Shown: positions 16,720 to 25,941, counted from the first letter of the stretch. The stretch: DNA of 64,000 nucleotides from an uncultured Clostridia bacterium (GCA_934271235.1 CAKQQT010000010.1:1-64000), one strand, 5' to 3'. Made by a program: numbers and translations. The notes: generated by a model not told the origin, from the letters alone.

Positions 16720-17325
16720 TTACGGTTTGACGTGCACGATCGTCTTAGTCAGATCGGTCTTGGTCCGCGCCGCGGCCGATACCGCATCGTTCCCGCCTGC
16801 CGCAGGCTGCGTCTCGCTTTCTTCCTCACGGAAGTCTGCCATGGAAGCCGGAAGAAAATCTTTTTCAAAATCTTCGATGATATCGCCTCCGATAAAGTCC
16901 AGCCGATCCAGTTCTGCTTCGAGCATGTTTTTATACCGCGCGCGGAGCGTTTCGACTCTGCTTTTGAGGCGGCTGCCTTCTTCGGTCAGCTTAGATATGG
17001 ACTCTTTCGCGTCCTTGGTGATGAGGCTGGCTTCCAGCTCCGCATTTTTGAGCAGGATCTCCGCTCTGCGTTCTGCGCTGGCCGCAATATCGTTCATCAG
17101 CGATTTGGCCGCTTCCAGTGTTTCATAGACCGAAGTTTCCGTCGACATATGCTTGTCCACATGGGTCTGCGCTTTGGCGAGTTCCTCTTTGAGCTGCCGG
17201 TTTTCGCGCAGCAGCTTTTCCATGTCCACGATGATCAGATCCAGAAAATCGTCGACTTCCTCCATATCATATCCTCTTTTCGCTCTCGAAAAGTCTTTGT
17301 TTTCGATGTCTGCAGGTGTAATCAT
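16720..17325 (-). CDS. divIVA: Cell-division initiation protein DivIVA
   Basis: 201 residues. The N-terminal membrane-curvature binding segment (MITPADIENKDFSRAKRGYD, then VDDFLD) is the DivIVA signature, followed by long coiled coil (about 30-150). The tail is acidic and Ala-rich. DivIVA/GpsB proteins mark curved membrane at poles and septa and recruit division or wall-growth factors. It lies downstream of sepF and yggT as in many Firmicutes, though the usual ylmH gene between yggT and divIVA is absent. Confidence 0.95.
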   Translation of the reverse strand: MITPADIENKDFSRAKRGYDMEEVDDFLDLIIVDMEKLLRENRQLKEELAKAQTHVDKHMSTETSVYETLEAAKSLMNDIAASAERRAEILLKNAELEASLITKDAKESISKLTEEGSRLKSRVETLRARYKNMLEAELDRLDFIGGDIIEDFEKDFLPASMADFREEESETQPAAGGNDAVSAAARTKTDLTKTIVHVKP

Positions 17326-17377
17326 AATGTTATCCGTCCCTTATCCTGTTTTTCTTTGTTCCTTGCCGAGCGGCAGA

Positions 17378-17662
17378 TCAGAAGATGAGATAGATCAGTC
17401 TGACCAGAATATTGGTCCCGAACTGGATCAGCAGCAGCGCGATCAGCACGGAAAAATCAATCATGCCGGTGTTGAAGCGGCTCATGAAGTTCCGGCACGG
17501 CGCCACGATCGGCTCGGTAAACTTGATCAGCGCCATATAGATCTTGCCCAGCATATTGTACGGATTCGCGGCCGCGAACCAGCTGAGGATTGCCCGGACA
17601 ACGAGCGCCGTACTGAGTATCTCTCCAAACGTATAAATCGCGTATATGAGTATTCCTTTCAT
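17378..17662 (-). CDS. yggT: YggT-family membrane protein
   Basis: 94 residues with two hydrophobic segments separated by a basic loop containing NPYNMLGKIYMALIKFTEP and PCRNFM, the YggT repeat. Such proteins (YlmG in Bacillus) sit next to sepF and are linked to division or osmotic and envelope homeostasis. Spacing is 9 bp from sepF. Confidence 0.92.
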   Translation of the reverse strand: MKGILIYAIYTFGEILSTALVVRAILSWFAAANPYNMLGKIYMALIKFTEPIVAPCRNFMSRFNTGMIDFSVLIALLLIQFGTNILVRLIYLIF

Positions 17663-17671
17663 CCTGTCCCC

Positions 17672-18166
17672 CTATTTCCAAGGATTTTTGCTTCCCCCTC
17701 CGAAGTCGAATCCGCTCCGGTCCTCCTGTCCGGCTGCGATATCCACGCTTTCCGGCGCGAAGATAAAGATATTGTTGGCAACTTTCTGCACGTTTCCGTT
17801 CAGCGCATAGGTCGCGCCGCTCAGGAAATCAAAAATCTTTTTGGCGGTCTCCGTCTCGATCTTTTCCAGATTGATGATGACCGGTCTGCGGCCTTTCAGG
17901 CTGTCCACTAGCTTCGGACATTCGTCGAAACTCTTCGGTTCGATGACCACCAGCTTGAACGCGCTGGTCCCGGCGATGGAAAGCTTCGGATTGATCGGGA
18001 CTGCCTTATTATCCGCAGGCGCCGGCTTCGGCTGGAAACTGCTGACCGGACGTCTGGATTCCTCTCTTGCGAGCTGTTCTTTCGCCGCTGCAATATCTTC
18101 TTCTGTGAAATCGTCATCGGTCTCCTCAATGCCGACCAATTTTTTGAATGTATCACCAAATCCCAT
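17672..18166 (-). CDS. sepF: Cell-division protein SepF
   Basis: 164 residues. An N-terminal amphipathic membrane anchor (MGFGDTFKKLVGIEE) is followed by an acidic linker and the SepF core (about 70-150: VIEPKSFDECPKLVD, PVIINLEKI, FLSGATYALNG). SepF polymerises into rings, binds the FtsZ C-terminus and tethers FtsZ to membrane. It is 12 bp from yggS. Confidence 0.96.
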   Translation of the reverse strand: MGFGDTFKKLVGIEETDDDFTEEDIAAAKEQLAREESRRPVSSFQPKPAPADNKAVPINPKLSIAGTSAFKLVVIEPKSFDECPKLVDSLKGRRPVIINLEKIETETAKKIFDFLSGATYALNGNVQKVANNIFIFAPESVDIAAGQEDRSGFDFGGGSKNPWK

Positions 18167-18178
18167 TTTTGTTTCCTC

Positions 18179-18877
18179 CTATTTTTTGGAATAATCTCTG
18201 GCGCCGAAGATCGAAGTGCCGACGCGGATCAAATTGGAGCCGTTTTCGATGGCCACCTGAAAATCGTTTGACATACCCATGGACAGATAACGGAAATCCA
18301 GATTCGGATGTTGGATCTGCGCGTATTCGTCATAGAGCGCTTTGACGGCCGCGAAGTACTGCCCCGCGTCCTCCGGGTTGTCTTCAAACGGCGCGATGCA
18401 CATCAGCCCGCGGATCCGCACATGCGGGCAGTTCGCGAGGATATCGCTGATCATCTGACCGGTCTGCTCGGTCGTGATGCCGAATTTGCTTTCTTCCTGC
18501 GCGGAGTTGACCTGGATCAGGATGTCCATCGTCACGCCGTGCTGCGCGGCGCGCTTATCGATCTCCTCTGCCAGCTTCAGGGAATCCACGGAATGGATCA
18601 TGCAGACCTTGTCGATGATGTATTTTACCTTGTTGGTCTGCAGATGTCCGATCAGATGCCATCTGACCGGCTTGACCGCATCGTATTTGTTCAGGATCTC
18701 CTGCACCTTGTTTTCACCGATGTCGGTAATGCCGCAGTCGATCGCCTCGTTGATCTCGGACGGATCATGCAGCTTGGTGACCGCGACCAGCAGAACATCC
18801 TCTCCTTTGCGTCCGGTCCGTTCCGCTGCTTCTTGTTTCAGCTGATTGATATGAGCTATACTTTCTTTAATTGACAT
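18179..18877 (-). CDS. yggS: YggS/PLPBP-family pyridoxal phosphate homeostasis protein
   Basis: 232 residues, an alanine-racemase-type N-terminal barrel without the catalytic partner domain. Lys35 in LVAVTKLHD should carry the PLP, and HLIGHLQTNKV and LSMGMSNDF are the family boxes. Members buffer PLP and affect amino-acid and keto-acid pools rather than catalyse a known reaction. It overlaps the adaptor-like gene upstream by 11 bases and precedes sepF, the usual order. Confidence 0.95.
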   Translation of the reverse strand: MSIKESIAHINQLKQEAAERTGRKGEDVLLVAVTKLHDPSEINEAIDCGITDIGENKVQEILNKYDAVKPVRWHLIGHLQTNKVKYIIDKVCMIHSVDSLKLAEEIDKRAAQHGVTMDILIQVNSAQEESKFGITTEQTGQMISDILANCPHVRIRGLMCIAPFEDNPEDAGQYFAAVKALYDEYAQIQHPNLDFRYLSMGMSNDFQVAIENGSNLIRVGTSIFGARDYSKK

Positions 18878-19850
18878 TTTCTTCGCTCCCTTTCAATTTC
18901 TGAATTTTTTCCTGACTGCGCAGGATCTCGTAGTAGTTCCGCACAGTTTCAACCATATTGCCGTCTGCGTCCTGATACAGGTTCTTTTCCGCGACGGTAA
19001 TCTCGCCGTCCTGCGAAAGGATTTTGACCGGGGTGAAATTATAGCCGCCGTATTTGTTAGCTACAAAAACGCCCTTTTGCCCGTTGACCTCCGTAATGCT
19101 GTCGGTTTCCAAAAGGATTCCGCTCTTATCGGAACGGATCAGCTTGCAGGTCTTGGTGCGCAGCTTCTGAAAGCTCGGATAATAGCGGTTGCAGGACAGG
19201 ATCACCCGCAGTTTTTCGCCCTGCACCGAAGCGCTGTAAACGGTCATCTTGAGCGGACTCTGATCTTCGTCGCCGAAGTCTGCCAGAACCGTGCCGCCCT
19301 CTTGATATTCCTCCGCTTTATCCTTTTCCAGCCAGCAGAGGATATACCACCGACTGTTGTCCACGATCTTAAAGAGCTTGTCCCCGGTACTTGCCGTGCC
19401 GGCCGTGCACTTGCGCACACTGTAATCCGGTTCGCCCTCCTGCGGTTTCTGTTTGATCTGCTGCAGGAAGCTGCTGTCTGTCGTTTCCATGGTATCCGGC
19501 GTCAGAACGCTCTCCAGGCCATCGTAAAAATAGCTGACGATGCCTTTTTCTCCCGAATAATAACCCTGTCCGCCGACGGTCACGATCCGGCTCCCTTTGC
19601 GCATCAGGCTGCCGCCGGAAACCGCCCGGTCCACTTCGCCGCCGTTATCCGCGGTATACAGCCGTTCGGTGCGCACAAAAAGCGCTTCGCTCTCCTCGCC
19701 GATCTCCAGCGTTCCGTACTCCGCCACATAGGTTTCCACGAAAATATCGGAGACTTTCGGGATCACATAAATGCAGAGATACAGCGCTGCAAACAGGATC
19801 ACATAGACGATGATCCCTATTCTGATTTTTGCTTTGCGATTTATCTTCAT
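18867..19850 (-). CDS. HlyD-like membrane-anchored protein
   Basis: 327 residues with a basic N-terminus and one membrane helix (about 11-33, IGIIVYVILFAALYL), then an extracytoplasmic beta-rich region with barrel-sandwich features (RTERLYTADNGGEVDRAV, GDKLFKIVDNSRWYI, VFVANKYGGYNF) like HlyD/RND adaptor proteins. There is no transporter next to it; the neighbours are trmD and the yggS-sepF division block. In several clostridia a similar protein sits before yggS, suggesting an envelope or division role, but the function is unassigned. Confidence 0.75.
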   Translation of the reverse strand: MKINRKAKIRIGIIVYVILFAALYLCIYVIPKVSDIFVETYVAEYGTLEIGEESEALFVRTERLYTADNGGEVDRAVSGGSLMRKGSRIVTVGGQGYYSGEKGIVSYFYDGLESVLTPDTMETTDSSFLQQIKQKPQEGEPDYSVRKCTAGTASTGDKLFKIVDNSRWYILCWLEKDKAEEYQEGGTVLADFGDEDQSPLKMTVYSASVQGEKLRVILSCNRYYPSFQKLRTKTCKLIRSDKSGILLETDSITEVNGQKGVFVANKYGGYNFTPVKILSQDGEITVAEKNLYQDADGNMVETVRNYYEILRSQEKIQKLKGSEENVN

Positions 19851-19888
19851 ATCCTTATTATTTTATCATAAAATCTTGCCGGTGACAA

Positions 19889-20638
19889 CTAGCTGTCTGT
19901 GGTTTTGCCTTCGATTTCGGCGAGGATTTTTCTCTCGTCTTTCGTCAGTTCTTTCTCTTTTTTTACATAACTTCGGAAAAGATCCGGCCGCCGCTTTTTG
20001 GTCAGTTCCAGGGAGTTTCGGTACTGCGCGAGATGGATCAGCTTGTGGTTGCCGTTACAGAGCACTTCCGGCACTGCGAGTCCCTCGTACTCCTGCGGTT
20101 TCGTATACTGATCGAATTCCAGCAGCCCCGAATAAATGGACTCCTCGGTGGCGGATTCCTGTGTGCCGAGCACCTGCGGGATAAAGCGCGCCACGCTGTC
20201 GATCAGCACCATCGCCGGCAGTTCGCCGCCGGTCAGGATGTAGTCGCCGATCGAAACTTCCTCCATGTTCCAAGCGTCCAGCACGCGCTGATCCACGCCC
20301 TCGTAATGTCCGCAGAGGATCACCAGTTCTTCCTCGCGCGCCAGCTGCTCGATCATCGGCTGATCCAGCATCCGCCCGCGCGGCGACATATAGAGGATGT
20401 GTTTTCCCTCAGCCCGGATCGCCCGCAGCGCGTCAAAGATCGGCTGCGCGCTCATCACCATGCCCGGGCCGCCGCCGTAAGGCGTGTCGTCCGTTTTTTT
20501 ATGCTTGTCCAGTGTATAGTCGCGGATATTGATCAAGTCGATATCCAGGATGCCTTTTTCGCCGGCTCTTCCCAAAATGCTGCTCTCGGTCACTGCCGGA
20601 AACATCTCCGGAAAGAGCGTCAAAATCTGTATCTTCAT
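19889..20638 (-). CDS. trmD: tRNA (guanine-37-N1)-methyltransferase
   Basis: 249 residues of a SPOUT methyltransferase. Recognisable parts are KIQILTLFPEMF at the start, the trefoil-knot AdoMet site (YMSPRGRMLDQ, LCGHYEGVDQRV, SIGDYILTGGELPA) and DDTPYGGGPGMVM. It adds the N1-methyl to G37 of tRNAs and prevents frameshifting. It overlaps rimM by 4 bases (ATGA). The C-terminal end is slightly extended and charged. rplS, which often follows, is not present. Confidence 0.98.
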   Translation of the reverse strand: MKIQILTLFPEMFPAVTESSILGRAGEKGILDIDLINIRDYTLDKHKKTDDTPYGGGPGMVMSAQPIFDALRAIRAEGKHILYMSPRGRMLDQPMIEQLAREEELVILCGHYEGVDQRVLDAWNMEEVSIGDYILTGGELPAMVLIDSVARFIPQVLGTQESATEESIYSGLLEFDQYTKPQEYEGLAVPEVLCNGNHKLIHLAQYRNSLELTKKRRPDLFRSYVKKEKELTKDERKILAEIEGKTTDS

Positions 20639-21165
20639 TCCGCGCGCACCGCCTCGTCGTCAATAAAACCCGGGATCAGTTCGACTGTCACAGTCCTTGC
20701 CGCCATGTCGACGTGCTTCACAAACTCCGCGACCGCCGGGATCATCGCTTCTTTGCCGTTTTCCAAGGTGATGACATAAACATCCTGCGCCGCGCCCTGC
20801 AGCACTTCCTTGATCGTGCCGAGTTTCGCGCCGGTCCTGCCGTCCACGACGCCGCAGCCTATCAGATCGCGGACATAGAACGTATCATCCGGCAGCTCCG
20901 GCAGATCCTGCTCCGTGATATAAATGTCCCGTTCCTTGAGCGCTTCGGCCGCATTGCGGTCGTCAACCCCTTTGAGTTTGAGGATGACAATGTTCTTCTG
21001 ATAGCGTACGCCCTGAATTTCGTACGCTTTTGTGCCTTTTTTCTCTTCGACGAGGATCTCTTTGAGTTCTTCGTAACGTTCTTTGCGGTCCGAATAGGAG
21101 TAGACCTTGACCTCTCCGCGCAGGGCGACCGCGTTCACGATTTTTCCGATCTTAATTTTTTCCAT
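20635..21165 (-). CDS. rimM: 16S rRNA processing protein RimM
   Basis: 176 residues from the ATG at 21165 (AGGG upstream); the longer frame to 21192 lies in an intergenic hairpin. The N-terminal barrel (KIGKIVNAVALRGEVKV) and the PRC-barrel (DTFYVRDLIGCGVV, MIPAVAEFVKHVD) are both complete. RimM helps 30S head maturation through S19. It is translationally coupled to trmD. Confidence 0.96.
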   Translation of the reverse strand: MEKIKIGKIVNAVALRGEVKVYSYSDRKERYEELKEILVEEKKGTKAYEIQGVRYQKNIVILKLKGVDDRNAAEALKERDIYITEQDLPELPDDTFYVRDLIGCGVVDGRTGAKLGTIKEVLQGAAQDVYVITLENGKEAMIPAVAEFVKHVDMAARTVTVELIPGFIDDEAVRAE

Positions 21166-21184
21166 ATTTACCCTAATTATTGCG

Positions 21185-21228
21185 ATAGGCACATACCCGG
21201 ACGTTTACGCGCCGATGCATGTGCCTAT
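21185..21228. repeat. Intercistronic hairpin between khpA and rimM
   Basis: ATAGGCACAT (21185-21194) and ATGTGCCTAT (21219-21228) form a perfect 10-bp inverted repeat with a 24-base loop, in the 89-bp gap between two genes of one operon. There is no T tract, so it is more likely an RNA processing or stability element, or a leader structure for rimM, than a terminator. Confidence 0.65.
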
Positions 21229-21254
21229 TGAATCTGCAATGCATCACGAAAGCA

Positions 21255-21488
21255 TTACTCTTTCATGATCTCTACTGTCACCTTTTTATTATTTCTTGTG
21301 GCCGCAGCCTTGACAACGGTACGCAAAGCTTTAGCAATTCTTCCTTGCTTACCAATAACCTTCCCCATATCTTCCGGAGCAACACGAAGCTGGATGACCG
21401 TCCCTTGACGATCCTCTGTTTCGGTTACTACGACGCCGTCCGGGTTGTCTACAAGTGACTTTGCAATTGCTTCAACCAATTTCGTCAT
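21255..21488 (-). CDS. khpA: KH-domain RNA-binding protein KhpA
   Basis: 77 residues, one KH domain with the GKVIGKQGRIAKALR loop that grips RNA. KhpA (YlqC) pairs with KhpB and affects division and mRNA stability in Firmicutes. It lies between rpsP and rimM, its standard place. Confidence 0.96.
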   Translation of the reverse strand: MTKLVEAIAKSLVDNPDGVVVTETEDRQGTVIQLRVAPEDMGKVIGKQGRIAKALRTVVKAAATRNNKKVTVEIMKE

Positions 21489-21505
21489 TAGTTTTCACCG
21501 TTTCC

Positions 21506-21751
21506 TTATTTTTCGATAATGCCTGATTTTACAAATAAAGCTTTTACTGTTTCGGTCGGCTGTGCTCCGTTCGCGAGCCATTTCTTTGCCAGTTCTGCAT
21601 CAAGCTTGATATCTTTCGGCTCGGTCATCGGGTTGTAGTAACCGATCTCTTCGATGAATCTGCCGTCTCTCGGTGCTCTGGAATCTGCAACGACAACTCT
21701 GTAAAACGGCTTCTTGTGTGCTCCCATTCTCTTTAATCTGATCTTAACCAT
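21506..21751 (-). CDS. rpsP: Ribosomal protein bS16
   Basis: 81 residues with the full S16 sequence pattern: [38 protein letters not shown], then [16 protein letters not shown] 30S assembly protein. It follows ffh by 14 bp. Confidence 0.98.
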   Translation of the reverse strand: MVKIRLKRMGAHKKPFYRVVVADSRAPRDGRFIEEIGYYNPMTEPKDIKLDAELAKKWLANGAQPTETVKALFVKSGIIEK

Positions 21752-21765
21752 TGTGTAAATCCTCC

Positions 21766-23106
21766 TTAAAATAATCCTTTCAGTCTTTTATTTTTTTTCA
21801 TAAAGCCGGGGCTGTTGAATTGTTTCATCAATTTCTTCGTATCCTCGTACTTTTTGATCAAGCTGTTAATCTTGCTGACCGGCTGTCCGCTTCCCGCCGC
21901 GATCCGTTTGCGGCGGCTGGCGTTGAGCAGGGACGGATTTCTCCGTTCTTCCAGCGTCATGGAATAAATGATAGCTTCCATCTGTTTGAATTCCCGTTCG
22001 CCTTTGGCGATCTCATCTTCGCTGATCTTGCCTCCGCCCAGTCCCGGGATCATGTCGAGCATCTTGCCGATGCCGCCCATCTTTTGGACTTCTCCCATCT
22101 GGTCGAGGAAATCTTCCAGCGTGAATTCGTTCTTTCTGAGTTTCTTTTCGAGCTTGGCGGCTTTCTCTTCATCATAGGTTTCCTGTGCCTTCTCGATCAA
22201 GGAAAGCATATCGCCCATGCCCAGGATCCTCGATGCCATACGGTCCGGATGGAACGGCTCCAAAGCGTCGGTCTTCTCGCCGACGCCGATGAATTTGATC
22301 GGCTTGCCGGTCACTTTCTTCGCGGAGAGCGCCGCGCCGCCTCTGGAGTCACCGTCCATCTTGGTCATGATGATGCCGTCGATGCCGAGCGCTTCGTTAA
22401 AGCCCTCCGCGGCATTGACCGCGTCCTGACCGGTCAGGGCATCGACAACGAGCAGGATCTCATGCGGTTTGATCGCCTTTTTGACACGGACCAGTTCGTC
22501 CATGAGTTCCTGATCGATCTGCAGACGTCCGGCGGTATCGACGATCAGAACGTCATAGCCTCTGCGCTCCGCCTCTTTTTTCGCTTTGAGCGCGATGTCT
22601 TCGGCCTTTTTATTGCCGCGGTCGGTGAAGACCGGAACATCCACGGTCTTGCCGACGACTTCGAGCTGATCGATCGCGGCCGGCCGGTAGATGTCACAGG
22701 CCGCGAGCATCGGCTTTTTGCCGTTCTTTTTGAGATAGGCCGCGAGCTTGCCGCAGGTGGTGGTCTTACCGGTACCCTGCAGGCCGACCATCAGGAGCGT
22801 GGTAAACCCGCTCGGAGAATAGGTCAGTTTGCTGTTGGTACCGCCCATCATCTCGACCAGTTCGTCATTTACGATCTTGATGACCTGCTGTCCCGGAGTC
22901 AGGCTCGAAAGGACGTCCTGTCCCATCGCTTTTTCCTTGACATCGGCAACGAATTCTTTGACGACCTTGAAGTTTACGTCTGCTTCGAGCAGGGCCAGTT
23001 TGACTTCCCGCATGGCGTCGTTGATGTCCGCCTCCGTGAGCACGCCCTTGCCGCGCAGTTTCTTAAAGGTATTTTGTAATTTGTCCGATAAGTTCTCAAA
23101 TGCCAT
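21766..23106 (-). CDS. ffh: Signal recognition particle protein Ffh
   Basis: 446 residues starting at the ATG at 23106 (GGGAGAG upstream); the longer frame is an artefact through a repeat-rich spacer. N domain, then the G domain with [24 protein letters not shown] and [14 protein letters not shown], and a Met-rich M domain near the end ([36 protein letters not shown]). It binds signal sequences and SRP RNA and delivers ribosomes to FtsY. No SRP RNA gene was found in the window. Confidence 0.98.
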   Translation of the reverse strand: MAFENLSDKLQNTFKKLRGKGVLTEADINDAMREVKLALLEADVNFKVVKEFVADVKEKAMGQDVLSSLTPGQQVIKIVNDELVEMMGGTNSKLTYSPSGFTTLLMVGLQGTGKTTTCGKLAAYLKKNGKKPMLAACDIYRPAAIDQLEVVGKTVDVPVFTDRGNKKAEDIALKAKKEAERRGYDVLIVDTAGRLQIDQELMDELVRVKKAIKPHEILLVVDALTGQDAVNAAEGFNEALGIDGIIMTKMDGDSRGGAALSAKKVTGKPIKFIGVGEKTDALEPFHPDRMASRILGMGDMLSLIEKAQETYDEEKAAKLEKKLRKNEFTLEDFLDQMGEVQKMGGIGKMLDMIPGLGGGKISEDEIAKGEREFKQMEAIIYSMTLEERRNPSLLNASRRKRIAAGSGQPVSKINSLIKKYEDTKKLMKQFNSPGFMKKNKRLKGLF

Positions 23107-23161
23107 ATTGCTCTCCCAAATCTCCATGTCCGCATACTCGCATGACCGCATGTCTGTATGT

Positions 23162-23217
23162 CCCGGCTTTCCAATACCGCCCGCGATCTTCTGCATGCCC
23201 CGGCTTTCCAATACTGC
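23162..23217. repeat. 20-bp direct repeat in the ylxM-ffh spacer
   Basis: CCCGGCTTTCCAATACCGCC at 23162-23181 recurs at 23198-23217 with one change, a 36-bp period. It lies in the unusually long 166-bp gap between ylxM and ffh, which otherwise holds GCAT-rich short repeats (23120-23160). No function is evident. Confidence 0.7.
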
Positions 23218-23272
23218 CTGCATGCCTCGGATCCGATATCGTCTGCCCGGCGCCGCGCATCCGTGCGAGCTG

Positions 23273-23659
23273 TTAAGCTTCCAATGTGTTGATGATCTGC
23301 TTGATCTCTTCCAATCTTGCCGCAAATGTGCTGCTTGGCTGTGTGCGCTGCGCGTTCTCACTTTCCGCAAGTTCGGCGATCAGCGTGTCGATCTTTTCGT
23401 CGATCTGCCGGATCACCGCCTCGGAACGCTGCAGCGTCTTGACAAGGCCCAGCTTCTGTTCGTATTCTGCCAGCGCCTGTTCCGCTTTTTTTAAGGTATC
23501 ATGCACAGCCTGCCGCGAGATGCCGAACTCCTCCGCGATCTCCGAAAGCGAATAATTCTCCTCGTGGTAGAGTGCCATGACTTCCTGCTGCCTCTTGGAA
23601 AGCAGCTGCCCGTAAAAATCATATAATAAACTGTTCTCTGCGATATTTTCGATCTTCAT
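23273..23659 (-). CDS. ylxM: YlxM/p13-family helix-turn-helix protein
   Basis: 128 residues from the ATG at 23659, the start of the conserved part (ENSLLYDFYGQLL); no clear ribosome site is visible there, and longer in-frame starts also lack one. A sigma-like HTH follows (KRQQEVMALYHEENYSLSEI, EFGISRQAVHDTLKKAE). YlxM is thought to modulate SRP. The C-terminal 35 residues extend past the usual length of about 110. Confidence 0.88.
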   Translation of the reverse strand: MKIENIAENSLLYDFYGQLLSKRQQEVMALYHEENYSLSEIAEEFGISRQAVHDTLKKAEQALAEYEQKLGLVKTLQRSEAVIRQIDEKIDTLIAELAESENAQRTQPSSTFAARLEEIKQIINTLEA

Positions 23660-23756
23660 GCCGTTACGTTTTATGCCGTTGCGCCTTTTTGAAATGTCGG
23701 CCGCTGCCGCTTCGCACCGGCTTTTGCTGCTTGCAGATGACCGCTGCGGGCAGGTT

Positions 23757-23781
23757 GGTGTCAACCAAAAAACTTGACACC
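23757..23781. promoter_or_regulatory. Perfect 8-bp inverted repeat at the ylxM transcription start
   Basis: GGTGTCAA (23757-23764) and TTGACACC (23774-23781) flank 9 bases. A further TTGACAC copy forms the -35 of the promoter, so the same heptamer occurs three times, in both orientations, around the start site. This could be an operator or a 5' mRNA hairpin. No known regulator is assigned. Confidence 0.55.
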
Positions 23782-23787
23782 TTTGCT

Positions 23788-23816
23788 ACTATAACATATG
23801 CCGCGCGGAGTGTCAA
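23788..23816 (-). promoter_or_regulatory. Sigma-A promoter for the ylxM-ffh-rpsP-rimM-trmD run
   Basis: On the minus strand TTGACA (23811-23816), 17-bp spacer, TATAGT (23788-23793). The start would be near 23781, about 120 bases before ylxM. It is the only strong promoter seen for the 14-gene collinear run down to 14501, although internal promoters are possible. Confidence 0.85.
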
Positions 23817-23818
23817 GC

Positions 23819-24431
23819 TTTTTTACTTGATTTCTATTGGATTTCTGTTGGATTTCTGTTGGATCTTGTTTGGTTTCTGTCGGATCTGCGCCGAAAGCGG
23901 CGCGCGAGCCGAGCGTGCCAGCGAGCTGAGCGGGCCAGCAAGCTGAGGGTGCCGAGCAAGCCGAAGTATCCCCGTGTGCCAAGAGCGCCGAGAGTACCCA
24001 GCGGGCGCGCCGGCTATGGAGCATTCTGGATATGGAACACATTGGCTATGGGCATGCCGGCTTCCATATTTTTCTAAGTATGCATAATGTACTGCCTATA
24101 CGGCCTTTTTTCAAAATCTGCACGAGTCTGCGAGCAGTTTTCGCCTTCCACATCACATTTTCACGCATTTTTTACATTTTCTTCAAAGAAAATCAGGCTG
24201 CAGAATTTCTGAGACGCACTCACTTCGACATGCATCGCGCATTTTCGACAAGGTCCGACAAAAGAAGCTCTGGATTTACAGGAGATTTCTTCTCTATCTG
24301 TAAACTTCTTTCATCTTCATAGCCCCCGCCGCGTACAAATTTCCGGAAAACCGTCGAAAAGCAGTACATTATTCATCCGGAAATGCTGCGCAGATTTCAT
24401 GTCTTTGCTTTTCAGCCTTTTTCTTTGCCGC
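23819..24431. other. Gene-free, repeat-rich interval
   Basis: About 600 bp with no credible gene. The left part has a TTGGATTTCTG unit repeated in tandem (near 23836-23870) and then GC-rich GAGC/CAGC short repeats (23890-24010). The right part is AT-richer, with a hairpin TTTACAG...CTGTAAA at 24275-24304 followed by CTTCTTTC. Open frames here have no ribosome sites and read as low-complexity peptides. Only the ylxM promoter at one end and the glycerate kinase promoter at the other are interpretable. Confidence 0.6.
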
Positions 24432-24460
24432 TTGCGTTTTGCGTGTATTTCCGTTAAAAT
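24432..24460 (+). promoter_or_regulatory. Promoter of the glycerate kinase gene
   Basis: TTGCGT (24432-24437), 17-bp spacer, TAAAAT (24455-24460), about 27 bases upstream of the ATG at 24488, which has GAGGTG as ribosome site. Confidence 0.65.
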
Positions 24461-24487
24461 GAAGAAAAAAAGTGAGGTGCAGCGTTT

Positions 24488-25807
24488 ATGGACCAGTCTC
24501 TGCGGCAGGATGCCGATTCGATCATTCAATCCAGTTTACAAGCGGTTTTGCCGGATGCGGCCGTCCGACGCGCGCTGCTGGGATTCCGGGCGCGCGGCGG
24601 ACGCACGGTCCTGGTCGCGGCAGGCAAGGCCGCCTGGCAGATGGCAAGGGCGGCCGTGGATACGCTCGGAGCCGGCACGATCGACGGCGGGATCGTCATT
24701 ACCAAATACGGACACGTTATGGGTGAACTGCCGCAGATCGTTTGCTGTGAGGGCGGTCATCCGATCCCGGATGCAGGCTGTTTTGCCGGAACACGCAAAG
24801 CCCTCGCGCTGGTGCAAGATCTAACAGAAGAAGATACGGTGCTGTTCCTGCTTTCCGGTGGTGGGAGCGCGCTTTTTGAGCAGCCGCTGATCCCGGCAGA
24901 AGAACTGCAGGATATCACAAAACAGCTGCTTGCCTGCGGAGCGGATATCCGGGAGATCAACACGATCCGTAAGCGGCTGTCTGCGGTCAAGGGCGGGCGC
25001 TTTGCCCAGCTTTGCGCGCCCGCCCGGGTTTACAGCATCGTGCTCAGCGATATCATCGGCGATCCGCTCGATATGATCGCCAGCGGCCCCGCTTACCCGG
25101 ATACTTCCACTTGTGCGCAGGCTGCGGAAATCGTCCGTAAATACAGTCTCAAACTCAGCACGCAGGCGCAAACCTGTCTGACACAGGAAACGCCCAAAAT
25201 ACTGAACAACGTAACTACCGAGATCACCGGCAGCGTCCGCGAACTCTGTGCCGCAGCTGCAGCAGCCTGCCGCCGTCTCGGTTATGAACCGATCCTGCTG
25301 ACGGATCGTCTTTGCTGCGAAGCCCGAGAAGCCGGCAGCTTTCTGGCAAGCATCCTCCGTACACATGCTTTGGATGCCGAAACCGATACAGATGCCGCTC
25401 CCACTAACCCTGACGACTCGGTCGACGCCGCTCCCGCCGATCTGACCGAGCGGCCACGCGCTCTGGCCTTTATCGCCGGCGGCGAAACCATCGTCCATCT
25501 CACCGGTAAAGGCATGGGCGGCCGCAATCAGGAACTGGCCTTGGCGGCCGCCCCCGGTATCGCGGGCCTTTCCGGCGCGGCAGTCTTCTCCGTCGGCAGT
25601 GACGGAACCGACGGTCCGACGGATGCGGCGGGCGGCTATGTCGATGGAGACACGCTTGCCTGCCTGCGTGCGCAAGGCATAGAGATCGCCGCCGTACTCG
25701 CGGACAACGACGCCTACCATGCGCTCGAAGCGGTCAGCGGTCTGATCAAGACCGGACCGACCGGCACCAACGTCAACGATGTCGCTGTCGCGCTGCTGCG
25801 CAGATAA
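24488..25807 (+). CDS. Glycerate 2-kinase, MOFRL family
   Basis: 439 residues. The N-terminal DUF4147 domain holds VLVAAGKAAWQMARAA, GGHPIPDAG, FLLSGGGSALFEQP and the ADIREINTIRKRLSAVKGGR stretch that contacts nucleotide and substrate; the C-terminal MOFRL domain has GGETIVHLTGKGMGGRNQE, SVGSDGTDGPTDAAGG and TGPTGTNVNDV. It phosphorylates D-glycerate at C2 with ATP, feeding glycolysis. An Asp/Ala/Thr/Pro-rich insertion (about 297-320, DAETDTDAAPTNPDD) interrupts the two domains. An alpha/beta hydrolase gene follows on the same strand. Confidence 0.93.
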   Translation: MDQSLRQDADSIIQSSLQAVLPDAAVRRALLGFRARGGRTVLVAAGKAAWQMARAAVDTLGAGTIDGGIVITKYGHVMGELPQIVCCEGGHPIPDAGCFAGTRKALALVQDLTEEDTVLFLLSGGGSALFEQPLIPAEELQDITKQLLACGADIREINTIRKRLSAVKGGRFAQLCAPARVYSIVLSDIIGDPLDMIASGPAYPDTSTCAQAAEIVRKYSLKLSTQAQTCLTQETPKILNNVTTEITGSVRELCAAAAAACRRLGYEPILLTDRLCCEAREAGSFLASILRTHALDAETDTDAAPTNPDDSVDAAPADLTERPRALAFIAGGETIVHLTGKGMGGRNQELALAAAPGIAGLSGAAVFSVGSDGTDGPTDAAGGYVDGDTLACLRAQGIEIAAVLADNDAYHALEAVSGLIKTGPTGTNVNDVAVALLRR

Positions 25808-25941
25808 GGGCTCGTCGGTCGGGCATCTGCACGATGATCGCAGACGATCGCCGGCAATGCAAGAAACCGCAAGCTGCTGAACAAGCAATCGCAAAGAGCC
25901 TCAAGGACCTGCGGACCATTGCGAATAGAAAGGAGTGCGCT

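Noticed and set aside
23761..24042. A 93-codon minus-strand open frame
   Set aside because: It covers the ylxM promoter and reads through GC-rich short repeats; composition is not protein-like.
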